The notes beneath the pieces were generated by a model. The model saw only the letters and a list, made by a program, of their open reading frames with translations. It was not told the origin of the DNA and did not search any database. A program made the translations under genes and the position numbers. A stretch of 53,531 nt of DNA from Pseudomonadota bacterium (GTDB taxonomy: Bacteria; Pseudomonadota; Alphaproteobacteria; Rhizobiales; Rhizobiaceae), in assembly GCA_023390055.1 (NCBI GenBank), contig JAEWDP010000132.1, positions 1-53,531 of the forward strand, in the 5' to 3' direction. Of the stretch, positions 17,655-26,468 are shown in pieces. How positions within the stretch are numbered: position 1 is the first letter of the stretch; every line of letters starts with the position of its first letter.

Positions 17655-18719
17655 ATGGAATTCGGACTCTACACTTTTGCGGATGTCAATCCGGCTGCAG
17701 CCCACAAGGGTGAAGCCGCTGCCTTGCGACTTCGCAATCTCCTCGAGGAGATAGAACTTGCCGATCAGGTGGGTCTCGATGTCTTCGGCCTTGGTGAACA
17801 TCACAGGCCAGACTATGCCGTTTCATCGCCGGCAACCGTCCTTGCCGCTGCTGCCATGAAAACCAGGGCCATTCGGCTGTCGAGCGCCGTCTCTGTTTTG
17901 AGCTCGGATGAACCGGTACGGATTTTCCAACAGTTTTCCACTGTTGACCTCCTGTCCAGTGGCCGGGCAGAAATCATGGCGGGTCGCGGTTCCTTCATAG
18001 AGTCGTTCCCGTTGTTCGGATATGACATTGAAGATTACGATCAATTATTTGCAGAAAAACTCGATCTTCTGCTTTCAATCCGTGACGGTGATGAAGTCGT
18101 CACCTGGAACGATGGAAAATTGCGGCCACCGATCAATAGCCGTGGAATTTATCCACGCCCGCTGCAGGAGAAACTTCCCGTCTGGATTGCCGTTGGCGGA
18201 ACACCGCAGTCCGCTATAAGGGCCGGAGCTCTCGGGTTGCCGATGGCTATTGCCATCATTGGCGGCGAGTATCGGCGTTTTGCACCGATTGTTGAGCTCT
18301 ACAAGGATGCTGCCCGACGTGCCGGACAAGATGTCAACTCCCTGAAGACCAGCATCAATGTCCACGGTTTTGTTGCAGACACGACAATGATGGCGGCAGA
18401 TCAATTCTATGGCCCGCAGGCAGAAGTCATGGACCGTCTCGGCCGCGAACGGGGCTGGTCTGCGACCAATCGTGCGCATTTTGACCACGCGCGCGGGCCG
18501 ACCGGCAACCTTTTTGTCGGTGAGCCCGAACTGGTCGCCGAAAAAATCATTGCCGCCCATAAGGTGTTCGGTAATGAGCGCTTCATGATGCAGATGGCGA
18601 TCGGCCTGATGCCGCACGAACAGATCATGCGCGGAATTGAACTCTACGGCACAAAAGTCGCGCCACTGGTCAGAAAAGAATTGACCGGGTCGGCGGTAGG
18701 CGCGAAACCGGCCATCTGA
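17655..18719 (+). CDS. LLM-class flavin-dependent oxidoreductase
   Basis: 354-aa luciferase-like monooxygenase family member. The N-terminus MEFGLYTFADVNP, GLDVFGLGEHHRPDYAVSSP, LSSAVSVLSSDEPVR and GRGSFIESFPLFGYD define the F420/FMN-type TIM barrel of the alkanal-monooxygenase-like group. ATG 17655 is preferred to the in-frame TTG at 17649. The substrate cannot be deduced. It is 16 bp upstream of a methionine aminopeptidase gene on the same strand and probably co-transcribed with it. Confidence 0.88.
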   Translation: MEFGLYTFADVNPAAAHKGEAAALRLRNLLEEIELADQVGLDVFGLGEHHRPDYAVSSPATVLAAAAMKTRAIRLSSAVSVLSSDEPVRIFQQFSTVDLLSSGRAEIMAGRGSFIESFPLFGYDIEDYDQLFAEKLDLLLSIRDGDEVVTWNDGKLRPPINSRGIYPRPLQEKLPVWIAVGGTPQSAIRAGALGLPMAIAIIGGEYRRFAPIVELYKDAARRAGQDVNSLKTSINVHGFVADTTMMAADQFYGPQAEVMDRLGRERGWSATNRAHFDHARGPTGNLFVGEPELVAEKIIAAHKVFGNERFMMQMAIGLMPHEQIMRGIELYGTKVAPLVRKELTGSAVGAKPAI

Positions 18720-18735
18720 AGTACCGGACAACGAT

Positions 18736-19491
18736 ATGATAGTTACTACTGAAGACGAATTGCAGAAACTGAAGGATGTTGGACGCATTTGCGGCCTGGC
18801 CATCGAGACGATGGCTAAGGCGATGGAGCCCGGCATGACAACCGCTGAACTTGATGGCATTGGACGCAAGGTCCTGGAGAATAGCGGTGCCCAATCCGCT
18901 CCGGAATTCTGCTATGACTTTCCAGGTGCCACCTGCATCAGCGTCAATGAAGAGGTCGCGCACGGCATTCCCGGATCGCGTATCATCCAGCCCGGCGATC
19001 TCGTGAATATCGATGTGTCGGCTGTCAAGGACGGTTTCTTCGGTGATGCAGGGGCCTCCTACGCAGTGCCCCCTGTCACCAAACAGGTGGAAAAGCTGTG
19101 CCGTGACGGACGTCGTGCGCTATGGACTGGCTTGCAGCAAGTCAAGACAGGCCGCCCTTTAGCCGGCATCGGTGATGCAATCGGGGCCTTTGCTCGCAAG
19201 AACCGCTATACGCTGATCCAGAACCTTTCCAGCCATGGCATCGGACTGACGCTTCACGATGAGCCAAAAGAGGTTCCGACCTGGCCGGATCCAACGGAGA
19301 CGAGGACGATCGAGGAAGGCCTCGTATTCACCGTCGAACCATTCCTGTCGCTTGGCGCCGACTGGGCCGAAGACGGAGGAAACGGCGACCCGTGGACGCT
19401 CTACAGTGAGCCACGAGCATTGACCGTGCAGTATGAGCACACCCTGGTGGCAACAAGGAACGGACCAATTATCCTGACTTTGGCAGCTTGA
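18736..19491 (+). CDS. map: type I methionine aminopeptidase
   Basis: 251-aa pitta-bread peptidase that removes initiator Met from new proteins. The metal ligands can be followed: Asp in VNIDVSA, Asp in GFFGDAGASY, His in SSHGIGLTLHDEP, Glu in FTVEPFL and Glu in QYEHTLVAT; the substrate His is in EEVAHGIPG. The usual HExP is HDEP here. Placement behind an oxidoreductase rather than with translation genes, and the sequence deviations, suggest this is a second, accessory Map rather than the housekeeping copy; that cannot be confirmed from this window. Weak ribosome site. Confidence 0.9.
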   Translation: MIVTTEDELQKLKDVGRICGLAIETMAKAMEPGMTTAELDGIGRKVLENSGAQSAPEFCYDFPGATCISVNEEVAHGIPGSRIIQPGDLVNIDVSAVKDGFFGDAGASYAVPPVTKQVEKLCRDGRRALWTGLQQVKTGRPLAGIGDAIGAFARKNRYTLIQNLSSHGIGLTLHDEPKEVPTWPDPTETRTIEEGLVFTVEPFLSLGADWAEDGGNGDPWTLYSEPRALTVQYEHTLVATRNGPIILTLAA

Positions 19492-19506
19492 GCAATGTTT
19501 CAGTGT

Positions 19507-19532
19507 GCCGCTTCAACGCCCCCTGAAGCGGC
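19507..19532 (+). terminator. hairpin after map
   Basis: GCCGCTTCA (19507-19515) pairs perfectly with TGAAGCGGC (19524-19532) over an 8-base loop, 15 bp after the map stop. No T run follows, so it is a probable 3' end or weak terminator. Confidence 0.5.
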
Positions 19533-19722
19533 AGGCGTTTCGTATCAGAAGAGATTGCAGCGTTGGCGTGATCCGGCGCCGGACAAGGCGCCCGTGTCCG
19601 CAAAAAATATAGGTGTCGGCTTGCCAGCGGGAACAAACCTCAATCTGATGCATCAGTTTCATGCATCAAGTCGTCAGGATTTGTGGTTTGCGGCTTTCCT
19701 GCGGTGATGTGATAAGCGCAGG

Positions 19723-20898
19723 ATGGGAAAACGTATTCTCCTTGATCATCCGTCGCCCATTTTGATCGGCGTTGCCGGCGGGCTTGCCATGGCTGCGGCC
19801 ATGGGGTTCGGGCGCTTCGTCTACACACCGATCCTGCCAGGCATGATGGCGGGTGTCCCGCTATCGCCGGCTGACGCCGGACTGATTGCCGGGGCAAACT
19901 TTGCAGGTTATCTGCTCGGGGCAATTCTTGCCGCTCATGGATGGGCTGCGAACCGGGAAAGAGGCGTTGCTCTCGGTGGCCTCCTGGCGACAGGTATCCT
20001 GCTCCTGGCAATGGCCGTGACGGACGCTATCACAGCTTTCCTGATCATCCGCTTCCTTGCCGGAATTGCCAGTGCATTCGCCATGCTCTTTACCTCGTCA
20101 ATCGTCCTTGCCCATGCTGCTCGAGACGAAAAGGTGCAGATCTTCCATTTTGGAGGCGTCGGCTTTGGGATTGCACTTTCGTCAACACTTGTCCTGGCAA
20201 TCAATGTCATGCTCGGCAACAGTGGGCAGAGTTGGCGGCTCGAATGGATCGGCAGCGCCCTGGCTGTAGCGATCATGCTTGTTATCACCAGGCGTTACCT
20301 GCCAAGGTGTGGGCCGTCTGGTACCGCAGGAGCCGAGCCGATATTGCGTTGGCGTATGCCATTGGTACTGGTCATGGCTTCCTACGGCTTGTTCGGCTTC
20401 GGTTACGTCATTACCGCAACATTTCTTCTCACTATGGCGCGCCAGTCGCAGACAGGTAGTGCCATCGAATTCCTCGCCTGGTTTGTCACTGGAACGACAG
20501 CAGCGATTTCGCTTGTCGCGTGGCGACCGTTTCTACGCCGCTTCGGGCCTGTGGCGGCCTACGGCGCATGCACGGGCCTGGAGGCGGCCGGGATTCTGGC
20601 CTCGGTTCTGTTGCCACCGGTGGCCGGTGTGTTGACCGGCGGGGTCTTCCTTGGGCTGACATTCATGGCGATCACGGCCTACGGACTGCAGATCGGTCGC
20701 ATGCTGGCGCCAAGAAGCCCGCGACGCGCAATGGCGCTGATGACGGCTGCGTTCGGAACCGGACAGATAGTCGGCCCACTTGTTGCCGGCTGGGTGGCGG
20801 AGCGGACCGGCGATTTTACCATTCCGACGCTCATGGCTGTGGCAATACTAAGTCTGTCGACAGTGCTTGTGCTACCGCTCTTGCGTGAAGGGCTTTGA
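19723..20898 (+). CDS. MFS transporter, YbfB/YjiJ family
   Basis: 391-aa major facilitator with about twelve hydrophobic segments. The start GVAGGLAMAAAMGFGRFVYT followed by PILPGMMA is characteristic of the YbfB/YjiJ group, whose N-terminus carries the GFGRFxYTPILP signature; the segment NFAGYLLGAILAAHGW follows. The ATG at 19723 has GCAGG upstream. It stands alone between the map hairpin and bacA, with no regulator beside it. Substrates of this group are poorly known (sugar-acid or drug export has been proposed). Confidence 0.85.
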   Translation: MGKRILLDHPSPILIGVAGGLAMAAAMGFGRFVYTPILPGMMAGVPLSPADAGLIAGANFAGYLLGAILAAHGWAANRERGVALGGLLATGILLLAMAVTDAITAFLIIRFLAGIASAFAMLFTSSIVLAHAARDEKVQIFHFGGVGFGIALSSTLVLAINVMLGNSGQSWRLEWIGSALAVAIMLVITRRYLPRCGPSGTAGAEPILRWRMPLVLVMASYGLFGFGYVITATFLLTMARQSQTGSAIEFLAWFVTGTTAAISLVAWRPFLRRFGPVAAYGACTGLEAAGILASVLLPPVAGVLTGGVFLGLTFMAITAYGLQIGRMLAPRSPRRAMALMTAAFGTGQIVGPLVAGWVAERTGDFTIPTLMAVAILSLSTVLVLPLLREGL

Positions 20899-21022
20899 GG
20901 CCGCCTTAAAGTACAATTTTGTAAGACGTTGCCAGAAATATTGCTGCCTGCGTTGTTCTGCCATAGTTTGCCGCCACTTCCAGAAGGCCAATCAAGGCCG
21001 AACAGACAAGTGAGCCCACCAC

Positions 21023-22300
21023 GTGTTCAAGTCATTCTTTCCGCAGCCGACGCTGTTCTTCACGTCCGCATTCCTATGGTCAATCGTGGCGATTGCGTTC
21101 TGGTATATGGCAGGGAGAGATCTCGGCGCATCATTTGGCATGCCTACGCCGCCATTGGAGGCTGCACCGGCGATCGGAATTTCGACCTTTTGGTCGGCGC
21201 CCTTCCTTTGGTTCTATATCTATTTTACCATTGTGAGCGGCATCTTTACCGCCTTCTGGTTCATCTATTCGCCGCATCGCTGGCAGGTCTGGTCCGTCAT
21301 CGGCTCGAGTGCCATTCTGTTTACGACCTATTTTCAGGTTCAGGTGAGCGTTGCGATCAATAACTGGTACGGTCCGTTCTGGGACCTTGTCCAGCAAGCC
21401 GTTTCGCAATCGGCACCAGTAACAGCCGAGCAGTTCTACGGGCAGATCGGTATCTTCCTCGGCATCGCGATGGTAGCCGTGGGTGTGGCGGTCATCACAC
21501 GCTTCTTTGTCAGCCACTATATCTTCCGCTGGCGCACGGCGATGAACGAATACTACATGAGCAACTGGGACAGGTTGCGGCATATCGAGGGAGCCTCGCA
21601 GCGTGTACAGGAAGACACGATGCGGTTTTCCTCGACTGTTGAAGGACTGGGCGTCAGTTTCATCGATTCCATCATGACGCTGATTGCCTTCACCCCGGTA
21701 CTGATGCGTCTGTCGCAAAACATTACCGAGCTTCCGCTGGTTGGTGAAATTCCCTATCCGCTCGTGACAGCCGCTGTGCTCTGGTCACTGTTCGGTACCG
21801 TGTTCCTGGCACTTGTCGGCATGAAGTTGCCAGGGCTTGAATTTCGCAACCAGCGTGTCGAGGCTGCCTATAGAAAGGAACTCGTCTACGGCGAAGATCA
21901 TGCAGAACGGGCACAACCCATGACCGTGGCCGAGTTGTTCGACAATGTCCGTCGCAACTATTTCACGCTCTATTTCCATTACCTCTATTTCAATATTGCC
22001 CGCATCTTCTACCTGCAGATCAACAATATCTTTGCGCTCCTGATCCTTGCGCCATCAATTATTGCCGGCAAGATTTCACTTGGTGCACTGAACCAGATCT
22101 CCGGCGCATTCGGCCAGGTAACATCCTCGTTCCAGTATCTTGTTTCGTCGTGGCCAACGATCGTCGAACTCTTGTCCATCTACAAGCGTCTTCGTGCCTT
22201 TGAGGCTGCAATCGATGGGGAGGATTTGCCGGACATCGACCGCCACTATCTCGAGCGAGAGGCGCGTGGTGGCGAAATGGAAGCCAACCGGCCGTACTGA
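21023..22300 (+). CDS. bacA: BacA/SbmA peptide transporter
   Basis: 425-aa inner-membrane protein of the SbmA/BacA family, which imports proline-rich and nodule-specific antimicrobial peptides and affects very-long-chain fatty acid content of lipid A. It begins MFKSFFPQPTLFF as rhizobial BacA does, contains SHYIFRWRTAMNEYYMSNW, EGASQRVQEDTMRF and the C-terminal half TSSFQYLVSSWPTIVELLSI, and has about seven hydrophobic segments. Length equals that of known BacA. The start codon is GTG with GTGAG upstream. Required for chronic host infection in S. meliloti and Brucella; here it sits alone, without symbiosis genes in view. Confidence 0.95.
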   Translation: MFKSFFPQPTLFFTSAFLWSIVAIAFWYMAGRDLGASFGMPTPPLEAAPAIGISTFWSAPFLWFYIYFTIVSGIFTAFWFIYSPHRWQVWSVIGSSAILFTTYFQVQVSVAINNWYGPFWDLVQQAVSQSAPVTAEQFYGQIGIFLGIAMVAVGVAVITRFFVSHYIFRWRTAMNEYYMSNWDRLRHIEGASQRVQEDTMRFSSTVEGLGVSFIDSIMTLIAFTPVLMRLSQNITELPLVGEIPYPLVTAAVLWSLFGTVFLALVGMKLPGLEFRNQRVEAAYRKELVYGEDHAERAQPMTVAELFDNVRRNYFTLYFHYLYFNIARIFYLQINNIFALLILAPSIIAGKISLGALNQISGAFGQVTSSFQYLVSSWPTIVELLSIYKRLRAFEAAIDGEDLPDIDRHYLEREARGGEMEANRPY

Positions 22301-22531
22301 AAGCCGCTGGTACGATGCTTTCGCCAGCTGCCCTTTGCAGCAGCGGAGAAGCGATTAGAGCGGAGCCGTTGTTGCAACTGGCGGAAGGGACCTGTCCTGT
22401 CTCATCAGTTTGCCACCTCGGTGAGGTGATCATTCTTCACAAGGTCCACCGGCTCCGGTTCGTAAACGACACGCCGGTCGCCGGGCCAGGCAGCATGCTC
22501 GGCGCCAATGAGGGCAAGAGATGCCGGCAGC

Positions 22532-23524
22532 TCAAAAACCCGAGGACTGCGAAGCATCCGTCGTGTTGATCTCCTGCAACGCCTGCGCATAGGTGACGCA
22601 GCCAACATCTTTAAGGCCACATACCTCCGAAACGAGCCTTTCCATGGCGCGCCAGTAGGCGCCACCATTCATTTCGACGAAATGCAGGCCGATCTGGAGG
22701 GGAATGCGTTTGCCCTTGTACTGGTTGTCGAATGCGGCCCTGAAGGCAGAATAGGCACGTTCTTCGAACTCATCTGCGCGGCTGGAATTTTCGACACCGG
22801 AGGAATGGCGGACGAATAGATTGTAATCCATGGCGATGATCGGGCGTTGTCTGGGCCCTTCCGGAATCAATGGAAGGCCGAAATGCATGACGCCATTCTT
22901 GTCCACGGGCATCGTGGGGCCATTAGATACCGTGCTTGCATCATAGGTGAAGCCTTCTGATCTTTCGGCAGCAAACAGGCTGTCAGGAGCGGAGAGATAG
23001 GGAGCGCGAAAGCCATCAATGTCCGCGACGAAAGCTTTCCAGCCTTCCGGTTCGTCAGTTGCTGCATCAATTGACGCCCAGGCGTTTGACAGGATGGACC
23101 GGAAACTTGTCATCTCGGCCACCCAATCCAGTTTCGTCCAGTCGGCACCGTCAAAATGTCCACAGGTGTGACTGGCGATCTCATGACCTTCCAGTTTTGC
23201 CTTCCAGATGTGGGTGAGCCGGGTACGCACTTCTTCGACATCCTGGGCAAAGCCGATATTGGAACGGCCGGCCTTGTGATGTGGGCCCTTGTAGCTGGTC
23301 GAATCAGGTCGTGGGATCACCAGTGTGCAGGAGAGGAAATAGGTGAAGCGCGCATCAACTGTCTGTGCAAAATCACGGCTGCGCTCCCACAATGCGTTGT
23401 CACCGGCGCCATCAAAGGAGATCAGCAGCAACTGTTTCGGACTTGTTGGCTCTGCAGCCGTGGCCTGTGATGACAAAATGAAGGCAAGAACAAGGATAAG
23501 GAAAGAGGTAAATTGATAAAGCAT
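22532..23524 (-). CDS. exported polysaccharide deacetylase-like protein
   Basis: 330-aa NodB-fold carbohydrate esterase-like protein with a signal peptide (MLYQFTSFLILVLAFILSS). Zinc motif HTCGH (in GHEIASHTCGHFDG) and the RAPY motif (GFRAPYLS) are intact. The first motif, normally TFDDG, is SFDGAGDN, so the second Asp that usually binds zinc is missing; activity or metal binding may differ. ATG 23524 is chosen as it starts the signal peptide; a longer frame to 23635 is not supported. It is convergent with bacA and divergent from nnrU. Substrate unknown. Confidence 0.82.
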   Translation of the reverse strand: MLYQFTSFLILVLAFILSSQATAAEPTSPKQLLLISFDGAGDNALWERSRDFAQTVDARFTYFLSCTLVIPRPDSTSYKGPHHKAGRSNIGFAQDVEEVRTRLTHIWKAKLEGHEIASHTCGHFDGADWTKLDWVAEMTSFRSILSNAWASIDAATDEPEGWKAFVADIDGFRAPYLSAPDSLFAAERSEGFTYDASTVSNGPTMPVDKNGVMHFGLPLIPEGPRQRPIIAMDYNLFVRHSSGVENSSRADEFEERAYSAFRAAFDNQYKGKRIPLQIGLHFVEMNGGAYWRAMERLVSEVCGLKDVGCVTYAQALQEINTTDASQSSGF

Positions 23525-23649
23525 TGGCACCGCGATCTGGTTGATGGCCCGCTCTTGTGTGTCGGGAATGCGGCAAAGCTTTGGAAAAGCTGGTCGCCGG
23601 TCAAATTTGCCGCTAATTGCAAGTCTGGATTTCAAAAGGAGACATTGTC

Positions 23650-24237
23650 ATGCCGTTGCTGATCGCCAGCCTTATCCTCTTTGTCGGCATTCATCTCGTG
23701 CGCGTTATTGCCCCGGGCTGGCGAACATCCGTCATTGCGGCCAGGGGTGAGAATTTCTGGAAGCTCGGTTATTCGCTTGCTAGTATCATTGCACTCGTTT
23801 TGCTTATCTATTCATTCGGGCAGGCGCGGCTTGAAACGGGCATCCTGTACATGCCGCCTGTCTGGATGGCGCACCTGTCCTCACTTCTGATGCTTGTTGC
23901 CCTGATCTGTCTGGTAGCAAGCCTTCTCCCGCCGGGGCATATTGCAAGAAGAACGAAGCATCCAATGGTGCTGTCGGTCAAGATCTGGGCCTTTGCGCAC
24001 CTGTTGTCCAATGGAGAAACGTCCTCGGTGGTTCTGTTTTGTGCGTTCCTTGCCTGGGGTGTCGTGATCAGGATCGCATTGAAGCGTCGTGAGCAGCGGG
24101 GTGAGCTGGTCCGCAAGGCCTTCGTGTCGGCGCGTTACGACGGCCTGGCTGTAGTGGCAGGGATTGTCGTCTGGTTAGCCTTCATCTGGCGCCTTCACCT
24201 CTGGTTGATCGGTGTGCAGCCGCTGCTGGTTGGATGA
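23650..24237 (+). CDS. NnrU-family membrane protein
   Basis: 195-aa integral membrane protein with about six hydrophobic segments, matching the NnrU family: LIASLILFVGIHLVRV at the start, ENFWKLGYSLASIIALVLLI, the HPMVLSVKIWAFAHLLSNGE signature and a terminal WRLHLWLIGV. NnrU was named for genes co-regulated with nitrite and nitric oxide reductases; the conserved His residues and relation to isoprenoid/heme-handling enzymes suggest a redox role, but the function is not established. ATG 23650 follows AAGGAGA. No denitrification genes are beside it, though pseudoazurin lies 20 kb away. Confidence 0.88.
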   Translation: MPLLIASLILFVGIHLVRVIAPGWRTSVIAARGENFWKLGYSLASIIALVLLIYSFGQARLETGILYMPPVWMAHLSSLLMLVALICLVASLLPPGHIARRTKHPMVLSVKIWAFAHLLSNGETSSVVLFCAFLAWGVVIRIALKRREQRGELVRKAFVSARYDGLAVVAGIVVWLAFIWRLHLWLIGVQPLLVG

Positions 24238-24330
24238 ATCGCATGTATCCCCCTTACATCGTGCGGAAAATGCGCTAGAAGGCGCCATTCCGCATGGTGT
24301 ATGAACAGGCCAGTGGGGCCGGAGACTTGA

Positions 24331-25002
24331 ATGGCGCACGAAAACGACAGCTTTATCCGTGAGGTGAATGAGGAACTGCGTTCGGAGCAGCTTCGCAACG
24401 TCTGGAGCCGTTACGGCAAGATCATCATCGGCGTTGCCGTGATTGTGGTCCTGGCAACGGCTGGTCATCGTGGCTACACCTATTGGCAAGCCCATCAAGC
24501 CTCCAAGTCGGGGGACCGGTTCATGGCCGCCTTGACGCTTGCAAGCGAGAACAAGCCCGATGAGGCCCTGGCCGCGTTGAAGGCCCTTGAAGAGGATGGT
24601 GGCGGATCCTATCCCACGCTGGCGCAGATGCGATCAGCTTCTCTTCTGGCGGAAAAAGGCGATACTGCCGGAGCTGTTGCAGCGTTTTCCGAAATTGCCA
24701 AGGACGGTTCTGCTCCGCAGGCCATGCGAGATGTCGCAAGCCTGCGTGCTGCCTGGCTCCTGGTCGATGAAGGGACGTATGAAGAGGTTTCGGCTGAAGC
24801 GGAGGTGCTTACGACCGGCAATCACGCGCTGCGCAATTCGGCTCGTGAAGTTCTCGGCCTTGCCGCATACAAGGCCGATGACATGATGCGTGCCAAGGAA
24901 TGGTTCCAAGCGATCGCCGACGACGCGACCGCTCCGCGCAACGTTTCAAGCCGCGCTCAGATCATGCTCGACAATATTGCTGCATCCGGCAAGGCAACCT
25001 GA
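24331..25002 (+). CDS. YfgM-like TPR membrane protein
   Basis: 223-aa protein with a cytoplasmic N-terminus (FIREVNEELRSEQLRNVWSR), one transmembrane helix (YGKIIIGVAVIVVLATAG) and an exported tetratricopeptide-like region of four helical pairs (KPDEALAALKALEEDGG, KGDTAGAVAAFSEIAKDG, MMRAKEWFQAIADD). This is the YfgM/UPF0070 arrangement; YfgM works with periplasmic chaperones at the SecYEG exit in E. coli. It precedes der by 35 bp, as yfgM does in many proteobacteria, but the bamB gene that usually stands between them is absent here. Confidence 0.85.
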   Translation: MAHENDSFIREVNEELRSEQLRNVWSRYGKIIIGVAVIVVLATAGHRGYTYWQAHQASKSGDRFMAALTLASENKPDEALAALKALEEDGGGSYPTLAQMRSASLLAEKGDTAGAVAAFSEIAKDGSAPQAMRDVASLRAAWLLVDEGTYEEVSAEAEVLTTGNHALRNSAREVLGLAAYKADDMMRAKEWFQAIADDATAPRNVSSRAQIMLDNIAASGKAT

Positions 25003-25037
25003 CTTTCCGAACTGGAAAGGGTTGAAGGAAAAGACGC

Positions 25038-26468
25038 ATGAGCTTCACCGTCGCGATTGTTGGACGACCGAATGTCGGAAAGTCCACTCTGTTTAACCGG
25101 CTCGTGGGCAAGAAGCTCGCATTGGTTGATGATACGCCAGGTGTTACCCGCGACCGGCGGCCAGGGGATGCCAGACTTGTCGATCTGCGTTTTACGATCA
25201 TCGATACCGCGGGGCTTGAGGAAACAGGCCCTGACACACTTGAAGGTCGTATGCGCGCACAGACCGAGGCTGCAATCGACGAGGCGGAACTCACGCTTTT
25301 CGTCGTTGATGCGAAATTCGGCCTGACCCCGCTCGACAAGACCTTCGGTGAACTCTTGAGGCGGAGCGGAAAGCCGGTCGTTCTCGTGGCCAACAAGTCC
25401 GAGGCGCGCGGTTCCGATGGCGGATTTTACGATGCCTTCACGCTTGGCCTGGGTGAGCCGGTGCCAATTTCTGCAGAGCACGGTCAAGGCATGATCGACT
25501 TGCGCGATGCAATCGTTGCGGCAATCGGTGAAGAACGTGCTTTTCCACCTGATGTAGATGAAGCCGTTACAAATGTCAGCATTCCGTCAGGCGAACTTGG
25601 CGACAATGATGGCGATGAGGAGCTCGAACCCGTCTACGACGACACCAAACCCTTGCGGGTGGCGATCGTGGGCCGCCCGAACGCCGGCAAATCGACGCTC
25701 ATCAACCGCTTCTTGGGTGAAGACCGACTTCTTACCGGTCCTGAAGCCGGCATTACGCGCGATTCCATTTCTGTCGAGTGGGATTGGCGCGGTCGCACCA
25801 TCAAGATGTTTGACACGGCCGGCATGCGCCGCAAGGCCCGTGTCCAGGAAAAGCTTGAAAAGCTCTCGGTTGCCGACGCCTTGAGGGCAATACGTTTTGC
25901 CGAAACCGTGGTGATTGTCTTCGATGCGACGATCCCGTTTGAAAAACAGGACCTGCATATCGTTGACCTGGTCCTGCGCGAAGGCCGGGCTGCCGTACTT
26001 GCATTCAACAAATGGGACCTCGTGGAACATCCTCAGGCGGTGCTGGCAGACTTGCGAGAAAAAACGGACCGGCTGTTGCCGCAGGCGCGCGGGATCCGTG
26101 CGGTGCCGATTTCCGGCCAGACAGGATACGGTCTCGACAAGCTGATGCAGAGCATCGTCGACACCGACAGAGTGTGGAACAAGCGAATTTCGACCGCCAA
26201 GCTCAATCGCTGGCTGGAAGGCGTTCAGGTACAGCATCCGCCACCGGCCGTTTCCGGCCGTCGCCTGAAGCTTAAATACATGACGCAAGTGAAGGCGCGG
26301 CCACCTGCATTCATGATTTCATGTACCCGTCCGGATGCCGTACCGGAATCCTACCTGCGCTATCTGACAAATGGTCTGCGTGCCGATTTCCAGATGCCCG
26401 GGGTTCCGATCCGCATCCATTTGCGGGCATCGGAAAATCCCTTCGAGAAAAGAAAAAAGCGGCGCTAG
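25038..26468 (+). CDS. der: ribosome biogenesis GTPase Der (EngA)
   Basis: 476-aa tandem GTPase needed for 50S ribosome assembly. G domain 1 shows GRPNVGKSTLFNRL, DTAGLEE and NKSE; G domain 2 shows GRPNAGKSTLINRFLGEDRL, DTAGMRRK and NKWD; the C-terminal KH-like domain ends in RKRKKRR-type basic residues (ENPFEKRKKRR). Length and order are canonical. A GAAGG site precedes ATG 25038. The stop overlaps by 4 bp the stop of the convergent glycosyltransferase gene. Confidence 0.98.
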   Translation: MSFTVAIVGRPNVGKSTLFNRLVGKKLALVDDTPGVTRDRRPGDARLVDLRFTIIDTAGLEETGPDTLEGRMRAQTEAAIDEAELTLFVVDAKFGLTPLDKTFGELLRRSGKPVVLVANKSEARGSDGGFYDAFTLGLGEPVPISAEHGQGMIDLRDAIVAAIGEERAFPPDVDEAVTNVSIPSGELGDNDGDEELEPVYDDTKPLRVAIVGRPNAGKSTLINRFLGEDRLLTGPEAGITRDSISVEWDWRGRTIKMFDTAGMRRKARVQEKLEKLSVADALRAIRFAETVVIVFDATIPFEKQDLHIVDLVLREGRAAVLAFNKWDLVEHPQAVLADLREKTDRLLPQARGIRAVPISGQTGYGLDKLMQSIVDTDRVWNKRISTAKLNRWLEGVQVQHPPPAVSGRRLKLKYMTQVKARPPAFMISCTRPDAVPESYLRYLTNGLRADFQMPGVPIRIHLRASENPFEKRKKRR

